Shown piece after piece: positions 41,506-42,796 of a DNA stretch of 42,796 nt (position 1 is the first letter of the stretch; the number at the start of each line of letters is the position of its first letter). The notes under the pieces were generated by a model. The model was not told where the DNA came from. It was given only the letters and a program-made list of their open reading frames with translations, and searched no databases. The stretch spans positions 365 to 43,160 of the forward strand of contig RHGE01000051.1 of NCBI GenBank assembly GCA_004296775.1. Direction: 5' to 3'. The stretch is from Marinilabiliaceae bacterium JC017 (GTDB taxonomy: Bacteria; Bacteroidota; Bacteroidia; Bacteroidales; Marinilabiliaceae). The position numbers and the translations under genes are program-made.

Positions 41506-41740
41506 GGACATTCCGCCTTCAAGAAATAGTGTTAAGAAATTTAATGGATTGGAACGTTAAGAAAGAAAATTTGTTTGAGCGGAGCGAGTTATTTTCTTTC
41601 AGTGGAAAGGAGTTAAATTTTAACTATTTATTGTAAGCGGCGGCCTTTTTTGTTTACTTTTTTTGGCTGTAGCAAAAAAGTAAAAGCCCGTGCGGCTAGA
41701 GCACGTTGGTTAATACCAATTTATTTTGGACATTAATGTC
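41506..41740 (+). repeat. Dispersed repeat family C, copy 3
   Basis: Same orientation and structure as copy 2, 2.6 kb away, including hairpin TTTACTTTTTT/AAAAAAGTAAA (41653-41684), GCCCGTGCGGCTAGAGCAC and border GGTTAATACCAATTTATTTT. Copies 2 and 3 flank the TlpA-like lipoprotein gene as direct repeats. Confidence 0.82.
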
Positions 41741-41843
41741 GAAAAATAATTAATCGGACGGTTTTATATTTTGGCATGATTTATTTTTTGAATGACGAAA
41801 AGGTAGATTTTAAGCGCTGTACAAATGAAAATTAAGGAAAAAC

Positions 41844-42011
41844 ATGTACAGACCCCGCCAATAGGTGTACAGACTGCGCCGAAAGGTGTTTTAACCTCGC
41901 TGATGAGTGTTTTAACCTGGCCGAAGAGTGTTTTAACCCGGCCGATAAGTGTCTTAACCTGGCCATAGTGTGTCTTAACTTCGTCGAAAGGTGTACAGAC
42001 AAGAGAAAAAG
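41844..42011. repeat. Second 21-bp minisatellite, eight units
   Basis: Units in exact register at 41844, 41865, 41886, 41907, 41928, 41949, 41970 and 41991, for example GTGTTTTAACCTGGCCGAAG(A), GTGTTTTAACCCGGCCGATA(A), GTGTCTTAACCTGGCCATAG(T). Outer units begin GTGTACAGAC, inner ones GTGTTTTAAC. One frame (TGT...) is open through all units and encodes Cys-led heptads (CFNLAEE, CFNPADK, CLNLAIV), but no start codon was found. Confidence 0.88.
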
Positions 42012-42440
42012 GTGTTCCGTACTTTAATAGACATCAACAGAACAAATAATCGCAAATTTTCCCATGAAAAAATGAAAGATCCATGTGTATGAAGTTTCTT
42101 TGAGGTGATTGAAATGTTATGGATCATCCTGATTTAATAGCATCTATGGAACTCCTGTTCTTACCCTGCAATATGTCAGGTGCAAGTCGGTCGTAAATAG
42201 CTATATTGCTGCCGGTAAAATGGCTTTTAATGAAGGATAACTTAAACCTGCTTTGAAGCTTGATTAATGGAAAAATATAAACGATTGCCGTATCAGGAAG
42301 AATGGGGTAAGGTTGAAAATAAGATGTATTAAAGTCCTGGTTGTATTTTTCCCTTTATCCTGATCAATTGTTCGTTAAGGTTTTGAAAATCGTTAAAAGA
42401 TAACTTGTGATCTCATAACAGCTAAAAATATTTCTACCCC
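42012..42440. other. Gene-free stretch
   Basis: AT-rich DNA with no gene, repeat or hairpin that I could support. Confidence 0.4.
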
Positions 42441-42446
42441 AGTAAA

Positions 42447-42610
42447 CAATAGTTCGTTAATCTTTCGCAATTAACTGAAAGACGGTTTGTGCTTGTTTAA
42501 TAGTGGTAGCTTTTAGGCGCTTAGGTAGCAGCTTTTACCAACATGTGGTTCAAATTGGATGGAAATACATGGAGACATGTGGAAAATCATGGAAACAGAT
42601 TGAAATAGAC
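42447..42610 (+). repeat. Family E element joined to a period-10 array
   Basis: CAATAGTTCGTTAATC..GCAATTAACTGAAAGAC, then TTAGGCGCTTAGG and CTTTTACCAACATGTGG, then five decamers (GGAAATACAT, GGAGACATGT, GGAAAATCAT, GGAAACAGAT, TGAAATAGAC). The middle and right parts match, inverted, the DNA around the stop codon of the RDD gene (10241-10345). A short frame across it is not a gene. 42611-42796 holds a short hairpin (GCGAA-agc-TTCGC, 42761-42773) and nothing else recognised. Confidence 0.7.
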
Positions 42611-42796
42611 AGCACTTATAACCATTATCAATCTCGAAGAATAATCAACTTAACCCAACTTGAAAAAAATGGACCCATAAATGGCAAAAAAGTCAGTTTT
42701 TTTAATGAATTTCCAGCACTTTCAAAAACACAATAACCAATAGGTCAATAACATGAAATTTGCGAAAGCTTCGCGGTTGTGACCCATAGAATTGGT

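Noticed and set aside
41844-42011. Short CRISPR-like or repeat-protein gene
   Set aside because: Unit length 21 with no unique spacer; the open frame has an upstream TAA and no start codon.
42503-42736. A 77-codon frame near the right edge
   Set aside because: It reads through the family E border and the period-10 array.

Overview
The window looks like chromosome of a Bacteroidota bacterium, probably of the Marinilabiliales/Bacteroidales side. The evidence is direct: several genes are preceded by the TAnnTTTG (-7) promoter element of this phylum, start codons lack Shine-Dalgarno sequences, one secreted protein carries a type IX secretion (T9SS) C-terminal sorting domain, there is a TPR-containing LytS-type kinase with a LytTR regulator, and there are two TlpA-like thiol-disulfide proteins. 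I see no rRNA, tRNA, CRISPR array or complete IS. About 27 genes are supported; they are separated by unusually long, repeat-filled intergenic stretches.

Layout. 1-981: dispersed repeats. 982-7998: a C45-family hydrolase, a PAP2 phosphatase with a C-terminal extension, a small unknown protein, a stand-alone ketoacyl synthase III and a TlpA-like protein. 8068-9529: a YhdH/AcuI-type reductase divergent from an HxlR regulator. 10336-16532: an RDD membrane protein, an unknown 298-residue protein and a giant 1193-residue protein with a propeller-like core and three C-terminal beta-sandwich repeats. 16938-17460: a frameshifted REP-associated transposase with its own palindrome inside the frame. 17618-22369: AraC regulator, iron alcohol dehydrogenase and NfnAB (electron-bifurcating transhydrogenase), a redox module suggesting fermentative metabolism. 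22370-24641: gene-free repeats, including a 126-bp higher-order array of 21-bp units. 24642-27835: sensor kinase and regulator separated by three 176-bp direct repeats. 28720-31333: an ABC transporter/GntR operon with a well-placed operator. 31652-34405: a 917-residue paralogue of the giant protein. 34842-40612: RRM protein, T9SS beta-helix protein, lipoprotein and a second TlpA-like lipoprotein. 40613-42796: gene-free repeats with a second, different 21-bp array.

The two most unusual signals are (i) the paralogous pair of giant propeller plus triple-sandwich proteins, one of which shares a conserved leader with the T9SS beta-helix gene, and (ii) the density of intergenic repeat families. These include hairpin elements with a compensatory stem change, period-7, -10 and -21 arrays, and a repeat that supplies the stop codon of the RDD gene. 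The functions of both remain inference.
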